Source of the DNA: an uncultured Lachnospiraceae bacterium
Lineage (GTDB): Bacteria > Bacillota > Clostridia > Lachnospirales > Lachnospiraceae
Direction of reading: 5' to 3'
Length of the DNA stretch: 7,219 nucleotides
NCBI GenBank assembly: GCA_902803635.1
Contig: CADCQU010000009.1
Location: 1-7,219 of the forward strand
The translations under genes were made by a program, and so were the position numbers. Under the pieces are notes generated by a model. That model had not been told where the DNA came from. It worked only from the letters and a program-made list of their open reading frames with translations, and ran no database searches. Shown here one piece after another: positions 6,713-7,219 of the stretch. Each line of letters opens with the position of its first letter. Position 1 is the first letter of the stretch.

Positions 6713-6741
6713 TTTGTTTTCGGTTTCAGGGAGGACGGCGT

Positions 6742-7219
6742 ATGGAAACGGAGGTAAAAAGATATCCCGAGGAGCTTCTTGGATTTTTAAATGCGTGCCC
6801 GTCGGTGTACCACGCGGTGGAGAACCTTTCGAACCGCCTTGCAAATGCAGGCTTCCGGCATTTGTCGGAGGAGGAGCGGTACGACCTTGCCCCGGGCGAC
6901 AAATGCTTCGTCACGCGGAATGGCTCTTCTCTTATTGCATTTGCCATCCCGAAAACGCCGGACCCGGCGTTTCGCGTGGTCGCGGCGCATGGGGACTCGC
7001 CGATGCTGAAGCTAAAGCCCCAGCCGGAGCTTCGGGAAAATGGGTTTCTCCGTCTCAATGTGGAGGCCTACGGCGGCGGGCTCTGGTATACGTGGCTCGA
7101 CCGGCCGCTCACTCTCGCAGGGCGGGTGCTCGGACTGGAAGGCGGGAAGCTTTGCGAGAGGCTGGTGGCCCCGGACCGGGACCTTCTGCTCATTCCCTCG
7201 CTGGCGATCCACATGGACC
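6742..7219 (+). CDS. M18 family aminopeptidase, N-terminal part (runs off the window)
   Basis: This is the first 159 residues of a zinc-dependent aminopeptidase of family M18 (aspartyl aminopeptidase type), a cytoplasmic enzyme that trims N-terminal residues from peptides. The reading frame is open to the last base of the window with no stop. Family landmarks are AAHGDSPMLKLKP (81-93), with zinc ligand His83 and Asp85, then VEAYGGGLWYTWLDRPL (107-123), and IPSLAIHMD (151-159), which in complete proteins continues to Arg. M18 proteins usually have AHTDSP; here Thr is Gly. Complete enzymes have roughly 430-480 residues, so about two thirds is missing. The ATG has AGGGAGG 7 nt upstream. The 131-nt gap from the previous gene holds a duplicated palindromic element and suggests separate control. 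Confidence 0.92.
   Translation, partial: METEVKRYPEELLGFLNACPSVYHAVENLSNRLANAGFRHLSEEERYDLAPGDKCFVTRNGSSLIAFAIPKTPDPAFRVVAAHGDSPMLKLKPQPELRENGFLRLNVEAYGGGLWYTWLDRPLTLAGRVLGLEGGKLCERLVAPDRDLLLIPSLAIHMD

Overview
The window looks like a chromosomal stretch from a GC-rich, Gram-positive anaerobe of the Clostridia type. This is an inference. It rests on strong AGGAGG-type ribosome binding sites about 7 nt before each chosen start, GC-rich third codon positions, AT-rich intergenic gaps, and the protein set: a bacterial 11-helix neurotransmitter:sodium symporter, a long phosphohexomutase, a signal-less GH13 enzyme, a membrane-anchored NodB-type deacetylase and an M18 aminopeptidase. No species is claimed.

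Layout. Positions 1-36 hold a strong, probably bidirectional terminator hairpin. Positions 37-327 are non-coding: an AT-rich part with two small hairpins, then a two-copy tandem repeat (189-322) of the widespread TTCGCTTCGCTCAGAATGACA class, ending a few bases from the stop of the next gene. A sodium-coupled amino-acid-type transporter lies on the minus strand (328-1704). A divergent promoter region (1705-1873) separates it from a plus-strand run: phosphohexomutase (1874-3670), GH13 alpha-glucan enzyme (about 3751-5052), deacetylase-like protein (5069-6610) and the 5' part of an M18 aminopeptidase (6742 to the window end). The 131-nt gap before the aminopeptidase carries a duplicated element with two palindromes.

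How it fits together. The GH13 enzyme has no export signal and would cut maltodextrin or glycogen-type substrates in the cytoplasm. The phosphohexomutase interconverts hexose 1- and 6-phosphates, so the pair makes sense for internal alpha-glucan use or for supplying sugar phosphates to the envelope. The deacetylase-like protein starts 16 nt after the GH13 stop, which implies co-transcription, and would face the cell wall. The transporter and aminopeptidase point to amino-acid and peptide use but need not be linked to the sugar genes.

Most genes are ordinary members of known families, and I see no evidence for a defence system, prophage, CRISPR array or clear new multi-gene system. The less ordinary signals are at the DNA level. 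The hexamer CAAATG/CATTTG occurs 21 times in all reading-frame phases. A pair of compensating palindromes lies 62 bp apart upstream of the aminopeptidase. A self-complementary TTGCAA could serve as the -35 box for both divergent promoters.
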